A stretch of 25,322 nt of DNA from NCBI GenBank assembly GCA_026125925.1, contig JAHCKF010000014.1, positions 1 through 25,322 on the forward strand, given 5' to 3'. Of the stretch, positions 1-8,869 are shown piece after piece (the stretch's first letter is position 1; each line of letters starts with the position of its first letter). The stretch is from Pseudolabrys sp. Its GTDB lineage: Bacteria; Pseudomonadota; Alphaproteobacteria; Rhizobiales; Xanthobacteraceae. The position numbers and the translations under genes were made by a program. The notes below the pieces were generated by a model. The model was not told the origin of the DNA and did no database searches. It was given only the letters and a program-made list of their open reading frames with translations.

Positions 1-1
1 C

Positions 2-661
2 ACGCTGCTGCCCGAGACCTACAAATTCACGCGCGGCATGTCGCGCGAGCAGATTTTGCAGCGGATGGAGCAGGCGCAGAAGCGCGTGCTCGCGGAAGTC
101 TGGGCGCGGCGCTCGCCAGATCTGCCGAGCCAGGTCCAGACGCCGGAGCAACTGGTCACGCTCGCCTCGATCGTCGAGAAGGAAACCGGTCGCGATGACG
201 AGCGCACGCGCGTCGCCGCCGTATTCGTCAACCGCCTCAAGGCGAAGATGAAGCTGCAATCCGATCCGACCATCATCTACGGGCTGACCGGCGGCAAGGG
301 CGCGCTCGGCCGCCCGATCATGAAGAGCGAGATCGAACAGCCGACGCCTTACAACACCTATACGATCGAAGGTCTACCGCCAGGGCCGATCGCCAATCCG
401 GGACGCGCCTCGCTGGAAGCCGCCGCCAACCCGGCGCGCACCAAGGAATTGTATTTCGTCGCCGACGGTACCGGCGGCCACGCCTTTTCCGACAGCTACG
501 CCGAGCACCAGAAGAACGTCGCCAAGCTGCGCGCCATCGAGCGCGGCAATGCTCCGGCCGGCACGGTGCCGGCCGACGTGGCGAAGCCGGTGGAAACGCC
601 CAAACCGGAAGCGGGCAAACCGGCCGAGCCCGCCAAGCCGAAGAACGGCGCGCGGCGGTAA
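2..661 (+). CDS. mltG: Endolytic murein transglycosylase MltG (5' end missing)
   Basis: Only the last 219 residues lie in the window; the reading frame is open from the first bases, so the true start is upstream. MltG is an inner-membrane lytic transglycosylase that cuts nascent peptidoglycan strands and so sets their length. The fragment opens with LLPETYKFTRG, a typical YceG/MltG stretch, followed by ASIVEKETG, whose glutamate (codon 176-178) matches the catalytic Glu of the family, then VFVNRLKAKMKLQSDPTIIYG. A second conserved block is YNTYTIEGLPPGPIANPG. The C-terminal tail after about base 560 is rich in Pro, Ala and Lys and is probably disordered. It ends 111 bases before yicC on the same strand. 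Identification is firm; only the extent is limited by the window edge. Confidence 0.95.
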   Translation, partial: TLLPETYKFTRGMSREQILQRMEQAQKRVLAEVWARRSPDLPSQVQTPEQLVTLASIVEKETGRDDERTRVAAVFVNRLKAKMKLQSDPTIIYGLTGGKGALGRPIMKSEIEQPTPYNTYTIEGLPPGPIANPGRASLEAAANPARTKELYFVADGTGGHAFSDSYAEHQKNVAKLRAIERGNAPAGTVPADVAKPVETPKPEAGKPAEPAKPKNGARR

Positions 662-772
662 CGAAGTGGTTTCCTTCTCCGATTTTTCCCCGGGGCGGCG
701 TTCCCACGCTGCCGCCATATGCTCTATGGTCGCGCCGATTTGCAGCGGCTGAAGACGAAAGACGAAAAACCC

Positions 773-1663
773 ATGGCGTTGTCGAGCATGACCGGATTCG
801 CGCGTGGCCAGGGCGTGACCGGCTCCTATGTCTGGAACTGGGAGCTGAAATCGGTCAACGCCAAAGGCCTCGATGTGCGCCTGCGCCTGCCGCCGGGCTG
901 GGATGCCGTCGAAGTCGCGGTGCGCAAGGCGGCGACGGACGCGCTGGCGCGCGGCACGGTCTATGGCAATCTCAGCGTCGAGCGCAAAGGCATGGCGCCG
1001 ACGGTGAAGATCAACGAGCCGGTGCTGTCGGCCATCATCGCCACGCTCGATCAAATCGACAACCGCGTGGTCGGCGCCGGCCGGCCGACGCTCGACGGCA
1101 TCCTTGCCCTAAAGGGCGTCATCGAAGTTACCGAGGATGACGAGAAGCCGGAGGAGCGCGTCGCCGCCGAGAAGGCGATCATTGCCGGCTTCGGTAAGAC
1201 GCTCGCCGATCTGGTGGCGATGCGCCGCGCCGAGGGCGATACGCTGGGCAAGCTGTTGACGGCGCGGCTCGACGAGATCGGCTCGCTCGCCGCGCGCGCC
1301 GAGGCGGCGCCTGGCCGCAAGCCGGAGGCGATCAAGGCGCGGCTCGCCGAGCAGGTGGCCGCGCTGATGGAAGCCTCGCAGCGCTTCGACAGCGACCGGC
1401 TCTATCAGGAGGCGGTGCTGCTCGCCAGCAAGGCCGACATCCGCGAAGAACTGGACCGGCTCGCCTCGCACGGCAGCCAGGTGCGCAAGCTGCTCACCGA
1501 CGGCGGGCCTATCGGCCGCCGCCTCGATTTTCTGGCGCAGGAACTCAACCGCGAATCGAATACGCTGACCGCCAAGGCCAATGACGTCGAACTGGCCAAT
1601 ATCGGCCTTCAGCTTAAGGCGGTGGTCGAGCAATTCCGCGAGCAGGTGCAGAACCTGGAATGA
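773..1663 (+). CDS. yicC: YicC family endoribonuclease
   Basis: The product is 296 residues, the usual YicC length. It begins MALSSMTGFARG and carries WELKSVNAKGLDVRLRLP near residues 23-40, both hallmarks of the YicC N-terminal domain. The C-terminal DUF1732-type end is also intact (RLDFLAQELNRESNTL, then VEQFREQVQNLE). In E. coli YicC has been described as an endoribonuclease acting in small-RNA turnover; the substrate here is unknown. An in-frame ATG at 719 would add 18 residues, but family members start one to a few residues before the SMTGFA motif, so 773 is preferred. No strong Shine-Dalgarno is visible. The stop overlaps the gmk start by four bases (ATGA at 1660), so the two genes are probably translationally coupled. 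Confidence 0.93.
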   Translation: MALSSMTGFARGQGVTGSYVWNWELKSVNAKGLDVRLRLPPGWDAVEVAVRKAATDALARGTVYGNLSVERKGMAPTVKINEPVLSAIIATLDQIDNRVVGAGRPTLDGILALKGVIEVTEDDEKPEERVAAEKAIIAGFGKTLADLVAMRRAEGDTLGKLLTARLDEIGSLAARAEAAPGRKPEAIKARLAEQVAALMEASQRFDSDRLYQEAVLLASKADIREELDRLASHGSQVRKLLTDGGPIGRRLDFLAQELNRESNTLTAKANDVELANIGLQLKAVVEQFREQVQNLE

Positions 1664-2331
1664 ACGACGAAGCCGACATCACACGCCGCGGCATCATGCT
1701 GGTGCTGTCGTCGCCCTCCGGCGCCGGCAAGACGACGCTGACGCGCAATCTGCTCGAGCGGGAGAACATCGATTATCCCGGCAAGCTGACGCTTTCCGTT
1801 TCGGCGACGACGCGGGCGAAGCGGCCAAGCGAGATCGAAGGCACTCATTATTACTTCGTGAGCAAGCCGCGCTTCGAGGCCATGCGCGACCACGGCGAAT
1901 TGCTCGAATGGGCCGAGGTGCACGGCAATTATTACGGCACGCCACGCGAGGCGGTGGAGAAGGCGCTGGCCGAAGGCCGCGACGTGCTGTTCGATATCGA
2001 CTGGCAGGGGACGCGCCAGCTCATCGAAAAAATGCGCGACGATGTCGTCACGGTGTTCGTGCTGCCGCCGACGGCGCAGGACCTTAAATCGCGTCTGGTA
2101 CGCCGCGCCGAGGACAGCGAAGCGGTGATCGCGCAACGTCTGCGCAACGCCGCGGAAGAATTCCAGCACTGGAACGAATACGACTACATCCTCGTCAATC
2201 GTGACCTGCAAAAGAGCTTCGAGCGGCTGCGCGCCATCCTGACCGCCGAGCGGCTGAAGCGCGTGAAGATGCCGAACCTCAAGGACTTCGTCGATAAATT
2301 GCTGACGGAGCTGAAGGCGCTGACGCCGTAA
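1660..2331 (+). CDS. gmk: Guanylate kinase
   Basis: A 223-residue protein that phosphorylates GMP (and dGMP) to GDP with ATP in the cytoplasm. The P-loop SSPSGAGKTTL is at residues 17-27. It is followed by the GMP-binding region with SVSATTRAKRPSEIEGTHYYF, the lid region FEAMRDHGELLEWAEVHGNYYGTP, and Walker-B-like DVLFDIDWQGTRQL. The length fits the bacterial enzyme with a short N-terminal extension (MNDEADITRRG). ATG at 1660 overlaps the yicC stop. A later start at Met13 (base 1696) would leave only four residues before the P-loop and is less likely. The gene is the last of the plus-strand mltG-yicC-gmk run and converges on rsmA. Confidence 0.97.
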   Translation: MNDEADITRRGIMLVLSSPSGAGKTTLTRNLLERENIDYPGKLTLSVSATTRAKRPSEIEGTHYYFVSKPRFEAMRDHGELLEWAEVHGNYYGTPREAVEKALAEGRDVLFDIDWQGTRQLIEKMRDDVVTVFVLPPTAQDLKSRLVRRAEDSEAVIAQRLRNAAEEFQHWNEYDYILVNRDLQKSFERLRAILTAERLKRVKMPNLKDFVDKLLTELKALTP

Positions 2332-2343
2332 GCTGATGATTGC

Positions 2344-2416
2344 CCTGTAGAAGCGAAACCCGGGAGCGGCTGGGCGACAACCCCCGGATTGCGCTGCGCT
2401 TCATGCGGGCTACAGG
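2344..2416. repeat. REP-like palindromic intergenic element
   Basis: The convergent gmk/rsmA gap holds a nested inverted repeat. CCTGTAG at 2344-2350 pairs with CTACAGG at 2410-2416. AAGCG at 2351-2355 can pair with CGCTT at 2397-2401, and CCGGG/CCCGG runs lie in the centre. Read on the minus strand it begins CCTGTAGCCCGCATGAAGCG, which resembles a family of repetitive extragenic palindromes that I recall as widespread in Proteobacteria (the GTAGCCCGgATGAgCG type). It fills nearly the whole 91-base gap and could act as a bidirectional transcription end. The family assignment is from memory and was not searched. Confidence 0.6.
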
Positions 2417-2422
2417 ATCGGG

Positions 2423-3280
2423 CTACGGCGCTTTCAACTTCGCATATTCCTGCGCCAGCGCCACGAAGCCGGCGACGTCGATCTCCTCGGCGCGCGCGGT
2501 CGGCTCGATATTGGCGTTGCCGAGCAGCGCCGTGGTATCGACGCCGAGCGACTTGAGACTCTGCCGCAGCATCTTGCGGCGCTGGCCGAAGGCCGCTTCG
2601 GTAACGCGCTGAAGCAAGGCAGCGTCGCACGGAATTGGCCGCTCGACCGGAACAAGGCGCACGACCGACGATGTCACTGACGGCGGCGGCACGAAGGCCG
2701 AGGGCGCCACGTCGAACAGAATTTTGGCCTCGGTGCGCCAGCCGGCCAGCACGGCGAGCCGGCCGTAGGCATCGTCACCGACCCGGGCGACGATGCGCTC
2801 GGCGACCTCGCGCTGAAACATCAGCACCATCTGGTCGTAGAACGGCGGCCAGGGCTCGACGGTGAGCCACTGGATGAGCAGCGCGGTGCCGACATTGTAC
2901 GGCAGGTTGGCGACGATCGAGGCGCGCTCCGGGCCGAGCAGGGCGTCGTAGTCGGCCTCGAGGGCGTCGCCGGCGACGATGTCGAGGCGGCCCGGATAGT
3001 ACGCCGAAATTTCTTCCAGTGCGGCGATGGCGCGCTCGTCGCGCTCGATGGCGACAACGCGGCGGGCTCCGAGCGACAGCAGTGCGCGTGTCAGGCCGCC
3101 AGGGCCGGGGCCGACTTCAACCACCGTCGTCGCCTCCAGCGGCTCGGCGGCCCGTGCAATGCGGGCGGTGAGGTTGAGGTCGTGCAGGAAATTCTGTCCC
3201 AGCGACTTCTTCGGCCGCAGGCCGTGACGGGCGATGATGTCACGCAGCGGCGGCAGATCGTCGATCGAGCCCATGGCCAT
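2423..3280 (-). CDS. rsmA: 16S rRNA dimethyladenosine transferase RsmA (KsgA)
   Basis: A 285-residue S-adenosylmethionine-dependent methyltransferase that dimethylates two adjacent adenosines near the 3' end of 16S rRNA during 30S maturation. Visible motifs are KKSLGQNFL at residues 24-32, SAM-binding motif [11 protein letters not shown] at 54-63, the acidic IERDERAI near 78-85, and catalytic motif IV NLPYN at 125-129. Start ATG 3280 lies one base after the pdxA stop (3282-3284); an alternative in-frame ATG is at 3274. It is the last gene of the lptF-lptG-lptD-surA-pdxA-rsmA run, and the surA-pdxA-rsmA order is shared with enterobacteria. Confidence 0.96.
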   Translation of the reverse strand: MAMGSIDDLPPLRDIIARHGLRPKKSLGQNFLHDLNLTARIARAAEPLEATTVVEVGPGPGGLTRALLSLGARRVVAIERDERAIAALEEISAYYPGRLDIVAGDALEADYDALLGPERASIVANLPYNVGTALLIQWLTVEPWPPFYDQMVLMFQREVAERIVARVGDDAYGRLAVLAGWRTEAKILFDVAPSAFVPPPSVTSSVVRLVPVERPIPCDAALLQRVTEAAFGQRRKMLRQSLKSLGVDTTALLGNANIEPTARAEEIDVAGFVALAQEYAKLKAP

Positions 3281-3281
3281 G

Positions 3282-4313
3282 CTATTGGGCTGGCGCCGGC
3301 GCCGGCATTCGCGCCGAAATCCGGGCCGCCAGGATCAGCGCGGCGACCAGGCTCGATGGATCGGCCTTGCCGGTGCCGGCGATGTCGAAGGCCGTGCCGT
3401 GATCCGGCGAGGTCCGTACGAACGGCAAGCCGAGCGTGACATTGACGCCATGATCGAAAGCCAGCGTCTTGATCGGGATCAGCGCCTGGTCGTGATACAT
3501 GCACAGCGCGACGTCGTATCCGGCGCGCGCGCGGGAATGAAACATGGTGTCCGCCGGCAGCGGGCCGATGGCGTCGATGCCTTCAGCGCGCAGCGCCGCG
3601 ACCGCGGGCGCGACGATGTCCCGGTCTTCTTCGCCGAGCGACCCGTTCTCGCCGGCATGCGGATTGAGGCCGGCAACGGCGAGACGCGGGCGAGCGATGC
3701 CGAAGCGATCGTGCAAATCGCGTGCGGTAATCCGCCCGGTTTTGACGATCAGTTCCTTGCTCAGGCGGCCGACCACGTCCTTGAGCGGCAGGTGAATGGT
3801 CACAGGCACCACCGCGAGTTCCGGCGACCACAGCAGCATCACCGGATGCACGGTGCGGCCGGTGGCCTCTTGCGCCAGCTTGGCGAGGAATTCGGTGTGA
3901 CCCGGTTCGGCGAAGCCCGAACTGTAGAGCACGTTCTTGGCGATCGGATTGGTGACGACCGCGGCCGCACGGCCGGCCAGTACGTCGGCGACCGCCCGCC
4001 GGATCGAGGTGATGGCGGCCGGCGCGCTGGAAGCGTCGGGCCGACCCGGCTGGGCGCTGACCTTGATATCGAGCGGTGCAACCGGCAGGGCGCGGCCAAA
4101 GGTTTCGGCCGTCTGCGGCGCCGTGATCGCCTTCACCGGCACGTCTATGCCGAGTGCTTCGGCACGCGTCCGGTACAAGTCGGGATCGCCGATGACGTAA
4201 AACGGCGGCAGCGCCAGTTCAACGCGCCGCCGCCAGATATCGATGGTCAGTTCGGGTCCGATCCCGGCCGGCTCACCCAATGTCAGCACGACAGGTAGAT
4301 CGGAGGAGATCAT
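3282..4313 (-). CDS. pdxA: 4-hydroxythreonine-4-phosphate dehydrogenase PdxA
   Basis: A 343-residue NAD-dependent oxidoreductase of pyridoxal 5'-phosphate synthesis, acting on 4-phosphohydroxy-L-threonine in the DXP-dependent route. The N-terminal [14 protein letters not shown] is at residues 10-23. The three metal-ligand histidines of the family can be placed at His174 (TIHLPL), His219 (NPHAGE) and His274 ([10 protein letters not shown]). The [11 protein letters not shown] block follows at 300-310. The frame stays open upstream to 4451, but that region lies inside the SurA-like gene, and Met at 4313 begins directly before the conserved N-terminus. Its ATG overlaps the stop of the upstream gene (ATGA), a sign of translational coupling. 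Confidence 0.96.
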   Translation of the reverse strand: MISSDLPVVLTLGEPAGIGPELTIDIWRRRVELALPPFYVIGDPDLYRTRAEALGIDVPVKAITAPQTAETFGRALPVAPLDIKVSAQPGRPDASSAPAAITSIRRAVADVLAGRAAAVVTNPIAKNVLYSSGFAEPGHTEFLAKLAQEATGRTVHPVMLLWSPELAVVPVTIHLPLKDVVGRLSKELIVKTGRITARDLHDRFGIARPRLAVAGLNPHAGENGSLGEEDRDIVAPAVAALRAEGIDAIGPLPADTMFHSRARAGYDVALCMYHDQALIPIKTLAFDHGVNVTLGLPFVRTSPDHGTAFDIAGTGKADPSSLVAALILAARISARMPAPAPAQ

Positions 4314-5257
4314 CGCTTGTATTCGATCATCGCCGAGCGGCGGATGTCCTCGAGGAATTTCTTGGATTCCGCCTCGAAGCGTTGGTTGTACAGCTTGTCG
4401 CGCATTTCGCGCTTGGCCGGCGAGTCCGAGGTGGTCTCTTTCTTGTTGCACATAGCGAACATCTGCCAGCCCTGCGGCGTGGGTTCCGGCGCGCTCAGGC
4501 GGCCGATCTCGAGCTTGGCCAGTACGTCGCGCAGTTGCTCGGGGAGTTCGGCCGAGCTTCGCGTTACCGGCTCGCGGACCGCGACATCGCGCAGCGCGCG
4601 GGCCAGGCGCACACCGGCGTCGCAGCCGACGAAACGGCTGCGCAAGTTCTCGGCCTCGCGCCGCTTGGCATCGACCACGCCCGGCGACGAGCCGTTGGGG
4701 ACGATGACCGTGATCGGATAAAGCGTATAGACAAAGCCGGCGACGGAATCGGCGACATTGGCCTTCCGCAGGGCGCTGGCGATGTCGGCGTCGCCGACCT
4801 CCAGGCTGGTGCCGAAGCGGCCGCGCACCAATTGGCTCCAGATCAGCTGAGCGCGCAACCGCGCCTTCAGCGCGCCGGTCGAAATACCGCTGCGCGCGAG
4901 AACCTGGCCGAATTGCTCCGGGGACATGCGCTGGCGCTGCGCCATGTTACTGAACGCATTGTCGACTTCCTTGTCGGTGACCTCGAGACCGTAGTATTTG
5001 CCTTTCGAGATCTTGAGGCGGTCGTCGATCAGTTCGTTGATCACTTCCTGGCGTGACGGTGCCCTGTGGCCGCCGGCCGACATCAGCTTCGAGCGCTGGG
5101 AGATATCCAGTTCGGTGATCGGCGAACCGTTGGCGATGACCACGACTTGAGCCCGCGCCAGTTGCGGCGTGGCAAGCGCCGCGGCGGCGATCGCACAGGC
5201 GAGCCAAAGGCCGAATGTTCGGCGTTTCGTCAAATTCCCCGACATCATCTCATCCAT
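4310..5257 (-). CDS. SurA-like periplasmic chaperone (SurA N-terminal domain protein)
   Basis: A 315-residue predicted periplasmic protein. Residues 1-36 form a signal peptide with a basic start, hydrophobic core and cleavage at ARA before Gln37. Residues 37-165 resemble the SurA N-terminal chaperone domain (VVVIANGSPITELDISQRSK, INELIDDRLKISKGKYYGLEVTDKEVDNAF, LRAQLIWSQLVRGRFG). Residues 170-275 have the size of a parvulin domain, but I cannot find the usual parvulin histidine or glycine-rich motifs, so isomerase activity is doubtful. The protein is shorter than E. coli SurA, which has two parvulin domains. The mature chain has two cysteines, Cys212 and Cys270. Start Met5257 is assumed; Met codons at 5248 and 5245 are alternatives and no clear ribosome site decides. 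It lies 43 bases after lptD, fitting a role in folding outer-membrane proteins. Confidence 0.85.
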   Translation of the reverse strand: MDEMMSGNLTKRRTFGLWLACAIAAAALATPQLARAQVVVIANGSPITELDISQRSKLMSAGGHRAPSRQEVINELIDDRLKISKGKYYGLEVTDKEVDNAFSNMAQRQRMSPEQFGQVLARSGISTGALKARLRAQLIWSQLVRGRFGTSLEVGDADIASALRKANVADSVAGFVYTLYPITVIVPNGSSPGVVDAKRREAENLRSRFVGCDAGVRLARALRDVAVREPVTRSSAELPEQLRDVLAKLEIGRLSAPEPTPQGWQMFAMCNKKETTSDSPAKREMRDKLYNQRFEAESKKFLEDIRRSAMIEYKR

Positions 5258-5300
5258 CGTAGCTAGAACGCGCCGGTATCGGAGGCGTTCGCGCCGAGCG

Positions 5301-7775
5301 CTACTGCGGCGTGCTGCTCAGCGATTGGCTGACCGAGGTGCCACCCAGGGTGCGCAGGCTCAGTTGCAGCATGACAGTATGGTTGTTCTCGACGTTTCCA
5401 CTGTACGTGTAGTTTGTAATGTAATTCACGGCCAAGATGAGGCAATCGTCGATATAACCGAGGCCCAGGCGGGTCTGGGAGAATTTCTTTTCGTTGATGT
5501 CGTACAGGGCCGAAGCGAGCACGACCCAGTTGGCGTCGATCTTGTACTGGCCGGTGCCGAGAACGCCCTGGCGGCGGTCGAGGAAGCCGATCAGCGGCTG
5601 CGCCGCATAGTCGCCGTACAGCACCGAGGCCGACCAGCGATCGAAATTCGCCGTCGATTCCACTTCCAGCCGCTGCATGGCGAAGGAATCCTGGTCGAAG
5701 CGGAAGCGCGAGCTGAACGTGTACGTGCTGTTCGGCTGATAGGAAACGCGGGCGACGTAGTCGGAACGCCGGGTATCGAGGCCGCTGTCGAGGCCGGTAT
5801 TGGTCGTTCCATTGACCGCGAAGGAGTTCTGGCCGAACAGGCTATAGGACTGGCCGAACAGGGCATTGACGAAGCCGCCCTGGTTGAATTGCGCCGTGTA
5901 CTGGAGGCCGTAATTGGCCCGGCTGCCGCCTTCGACACGGTCGTAGCCGGAGAACTTGTCGACCTTGAACAGGTTCGAGTCGTCGAAGATCAGGCTCTGC
6001 GCATCCTCATTCACCCACTTGCCGATCTGTGTTTCGTTCGGACGCAGGATGATCTGCGCGATCGGCTCGATCGTCTGCGTGCCCCAGGAACTCACATTGA
6101 TGAAGGGGAAGCGGTATTCGAGGCCGACCGTCGGCATGGCGCGGACCAGGTCGGTCTCGCCAGGAGTGAGGTAGTTCGACACGCTCGGGTCGTTGGTGAC
6201 GTTCATCGAGCCGGCGTCGACACGGACCGATGCGAAGGGCTTGAACACCTGGCCGAGGCCGTCGGTGATGCTGCGGCTCCAGTGCGCTTCCGAGGTGAAG
6301 CGGCTGAAGCTGCCAGGAGCGCCGCGCAACAGGCAGTCCGATGACGTCTTCACACGCGTGTCGGCGGTATTGCACAAACCGCTCGACAGCGCGGTGGCGT
6401 TCACCGCATCGAAGTTGGCCTGGGTTCGCGACAGGCTGGTGAAGTTGAAGTTGAAGCCGAGTTCGCCGCCGATCACGGGCTGATCGACCGTATACATGTA
6501 GTCGATCACCGGATGGACCACCGGGATCTGCGATTGCGTGTCGGCTTCCGACATGCCGAGGTAATAGATGCTGCGCGCGTCGAAATAGCTGCGATTGCCC
6601 CTGCCGGTCAGGTAGAGCTGCGACACGCCTTCGGTGACGCCGCTCTGCAGCGGATCGTTGATGCGGTAATGCGACAGGCGCGGGTTGTAGTCCTGGATGA
6701 AGGTCTTGTCCGACACAAGCAGCGCGTCCCAGCCCCATGTCCACTTGTCGTTGATGGCGAAACGGCCATTGCTTTCTATGCTGCCGCGGTTTTCACGAAA
6801 GCCGGGCGTCGGGTTGCCACTGCGGTAGAAGTAGTCCGGATCGTTCTGATGAATGCCGGCCGCGCGGATCGAGTAGGCGCCGTTCATCAGCCGATGACGG
6901 AATTCGCCCTCCATCAGCAGACCCTGCTTGGTCGTGATCATCGGCGCCAAAGTGAGGTCGTAGTTCGGCGCCAGCGCCCAGTAGTACGGAATTTCGACGG
7001 CGGTGCCGTATTTCGAGCTGGTCGAAACCGACGGCATCAGGAAGCCGGTCTTGCGCTTCACGGTCGGATCCGGCGCCGAGAAGTAGGGCAGGTACAACAA
7101 AGGCTGACCGAAGAACTCGATCTTCGCGTCCTCGAAATAGATCATCTTCTCGCCCTGGTCGTGGATGATCCGGGCGGCTTTCACCTGCCAGAGCGGTGGC
7201 TTCTTCGGGTTGTCCTTACAGGGTTCACAGGCCGTGTAGACGCCGTTGTGGAAGACGGTGAAGTTGCCCTTTGTCCGATCGGCGCGGGCGGCGGCCATAC
7301 GCGTCCGGTCCGGCGTCTCCAGGCGCAATGAGTCGACAAAACCGTCCCGATAGTCGTCGGAGAGGTCCATGACCTCGCCGTTGGTGACCTTGCCGTCTTC
7401 TTCGGTCAGGCGGACGTTGCCTTCGGCGTGCAGACGCTTGGTTTTCTGGTCGTAGATGACCTTGCGCGCTTCGAGCGTCGAACCGCCGTAGTAGATCTGG
7501 ACATTACCGACGGCGGAAACGCGGCTATTGGCGTAGTCGTAGTCGATCTCGTCGGCCTGGACGAGCATCTGCTTGTCGCCGGTCTTGTCGCGTTCGATCG
7601 CCGCCTGCGACTTGGCGCGCGGCGGCGGGGGCGCTGGAAAGTTGATGGTCTGGGCGTGCGCCGGCTTCCACGAACCCACGCTGACGGCGGCGAGAACGAG
7701 GACGGTCAGAATGCTGAGCGCGCCGCGGCGAAAACTCCGCGGTGCTGGCGGACGCGTGCTGTCAAGCAGCGCCAT
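5301..7775 (-). CDS. lptD: LPS-assembly outer membrane protein LptD
   Basis: An 824-residue outer-membrane beta-barrel that, with LptE, inserts lipopolysaccharide into the outer leaflet. Residues 1-41 look like a signal peptide ending PAHA before Gln42. A periplasmic LptA/OstA-type domain follows at about 68-160 (MLVQADEIDYDYANSRVSAVGNVQIYY, then AEGNVRLTEEDGKV). The LptD-specific stretch IYFEDAKIEFFGQPLLYLPYFSAPDPTVKRKTGFLMPS marks the start of the barrel near 212-250, and the rest is beta-rich. The mature protein has five cysteines: 183 and 186 (a CEPC motif), 468, 481 and 778. The start ATG shares one base with the lptG stop. No lptE is in the window. Family identity is firm; topology is inferred. 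Confidence 0.97.
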   Translation of the reverse strand: MALLDSTRPPAPRSFRRGALSILTVLVLAAVSVGSWKPAHAQTINFPAPPPPRAKSQAAIERDKTGDKQMLVQADEIDYDYANSRVSAVGNVQIYYGGSTLEARKVIYDQKTKRLHAEGNVRLTEEDGKVTNGEVMDLSDDYRDGFVDSLRLETPDRTRMAAARADRTKGNFTVFHNGVYTACEPCKDNPKKPPLWQVKAARIIHDQGEKMIYFEDAKIEFFGQPLLYLPYFSAPDPTVKRKTGFLMPSVSTSSKYGTAVEIPYYWALAPNYDLTLAPMITTKQGLLMEGEFRHRLMNGAYSIRAAGIHQNDPDYFYRSGNPTPGFRENRGSIESNGRFAINDKWTWGWDALLVSDKTFIQDYNPRLSHYRINDPLQSGVTEGVSQLYLTGRGNRSYFDARSIYYLGMSEADTQSQIPVVHPVIDYMYTVDQPVIGGELGFNFNFTSLSRTQANFDAVNATALSSGLCNTADTRVKTSSDCLLRGAPGSFSRFTSEAHWSRSITDGLGQVFKPFASVRVDAGSMNVTNDPSVSNYLTPGETDLVRAMPTVGLEYRFPFINVSSWGTQTIEPIAQIILRPNETQIGKWVNEDAQSLIFDDSNLFKVDKFSGYDRVEGGSRANYGLQYTAQFNQGGFVNALFGQSYSLFGQNSFAVNGTTNTGLDSGLDTRRSDYVARVSYQPNSTYTFSSRFRFDQDSFAMQRLEVESTANFDRWSASVLYGDYAAQPLIGFLDRRQGVLGTGQYKIDANWVVLASALYDINEKKFSQTRLGLGYIDDCLILAVNYITNYTYSGNVENNHTVMLQLSLRTLGGTSVSQSLSSTPQ

Positions 7776-8869
7776 CAGCCGTCCTCCTGATACAACAACG
7801 CTACAAACCCCGTCAGGCCACCCACGAGCACAGGCAGCCAGGCCGCTGCCACAGGGTGCATCAGGTCGGCCTTACTCAGGTCCTCGGTCACCTTCTGCAG
7901 GATATAAAGCAGAAAGCCGGCGGCCACGCCACTTAAAACCATCTTTTGGATACCGCCGAACCGGAAAAAACGTAAACTCACGGCCGCGGCAAGGAAAACC
8001 ATGGCGGCGAGAAAGAACGGTCGGGCGAGAAGCTTCTGGAACTGCAATCTATAGCCTGCGGCGCCAAGTCCAGCGTGCTCGGCGATCTGGATATACAGGG
8101 GCAATTCCCAGAAAGGTACGGTCTCGGGGGTTGCAAAACTCTCGCGAACCTGCTCCGGCGTCAGGCTGGTCTTGAAGCGGAATTCGGCGAGATCGACGGG
8201 CAGCGTCTGCAACTCGTACACGCGGACGTTGAACAGATGCCAAACACCCGGCTCAAGCGTGGCTGATTGCGCCTCGATCCGCTGGCGGAACTGGCCGGCA
8301 GGATCGAACGTGAAAACGGTGACGCCAAACAGGGATACGCCCTGGTCGCGGCTGGATTTGGCGTTGATGATGGCCTGCCCACTGTCGGTCTTCTGATTGA
8401 GCCAGAACGGCCCGCCGCCCTGCAGGCTGTTGCTGTTCTGGCCGAACAGTTCGGCCTCGAAGCGCTTCGAGCGTTCCTGCAGCACCGCGGCTACCGGGTT
8501 GTAGACCGTGGTGGCAACGACGCCGAACAGGAAGGCGACGATGAGCGCCGGGGCGATGAACTGCCAGGCCGACATGCCGGCGGCGCGCGCCACGACGAGT
8601 TCCAGCCGCCGCGACAGGTTCAGATAGCAGGACATCGCGCCGATCAGGATGCAAAACGGCATGATGCGTTCGGCCACCTGCGGCACGCGGAACAGCGAGG
8701 TCTTCGCCACCAGCACCGCCGACACGTTCGGAATGTCGGAGGCGCGCCGCATCAGTTCGATGTAATCGAGCAGCGCCACCAGCAAGAGAATACCGAAGAA
8801 CACCATGAGCACGGTGTTGAGGAAGCGCAGCCCGAAGTAGCGGGACAATGTGCCGGCGACGACGCTCAT
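7775..8869 (-). CDS. lptG: LPS export ABC transporter permease LptG
   Basis: A 364-residue inner-membrane protein of the YjgP/YjgQ family. With LptF and the ATPase LptB it extracts LPS from the inner membrane and pushes it along the LptC-LptA bridge. The N-terminal half has hydrophobic segments (residues about 15-33, 60-78 and 101-122) around the conserved VARAAGMSAWQFIAPALI. A periplasmic beta-rich domain lies at about 135-260 and further membrane segments follow to the C-terminus. The frame runs open upstream to 9031 inside lptF, but family proteins start as here at MSVVAGTLSRYFGLRF. The start overlaps the lptF stop by four bases (ATGA), and the stop overlaps the lptD ATG by one. LptB and LptC are not in this window. 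Confidence 0.95.
   Translation of the reverse strand: MSVVAGTLSRYFGLRFLNTVLMVFFGILLLVALLDYIELMRRASDIPNVSAVLVAKTSLFRVPQVAERIMPFCILIGAMSCYLNLSRRLELVVARAAGMSAWQFIAPALIVAFLFGVVATTVYNPVAAVLQERSKRFEAELFGQNSNSLQGGGPFWLNQKTDSGQAIINAKSSRDQGVSLFGVTVFTFDPAGQFRQRIEAQSATLEPGVWHLFNVRVYELQTLPVDLAEFRFKTSLTPEQVRESFATPETVPFWELPLYIQIAEHAGLGAAGYRLQFQKLLARPFFLAAMVFLAAAVSLRFFRFGGIQKMVLSGVAAGFLLYILQKVTEDLSKADLMHPVAAAWLPVLVGGLTGFVALLYQEDG

Noticed and set aside
3234..4298. 354-codon plus-strand frame opposite pdxA
   Set aside because: Arg/Asp/Gln-rich shadow with no domain; pdxA is unmistakable on the other strand.
5169..6344. 391-codon plus-strand frame opposite lptD
   Set aside because: GC-rich shadow of lptD; no motif, and it would also have to run antisense into the SurA-like gene's start.
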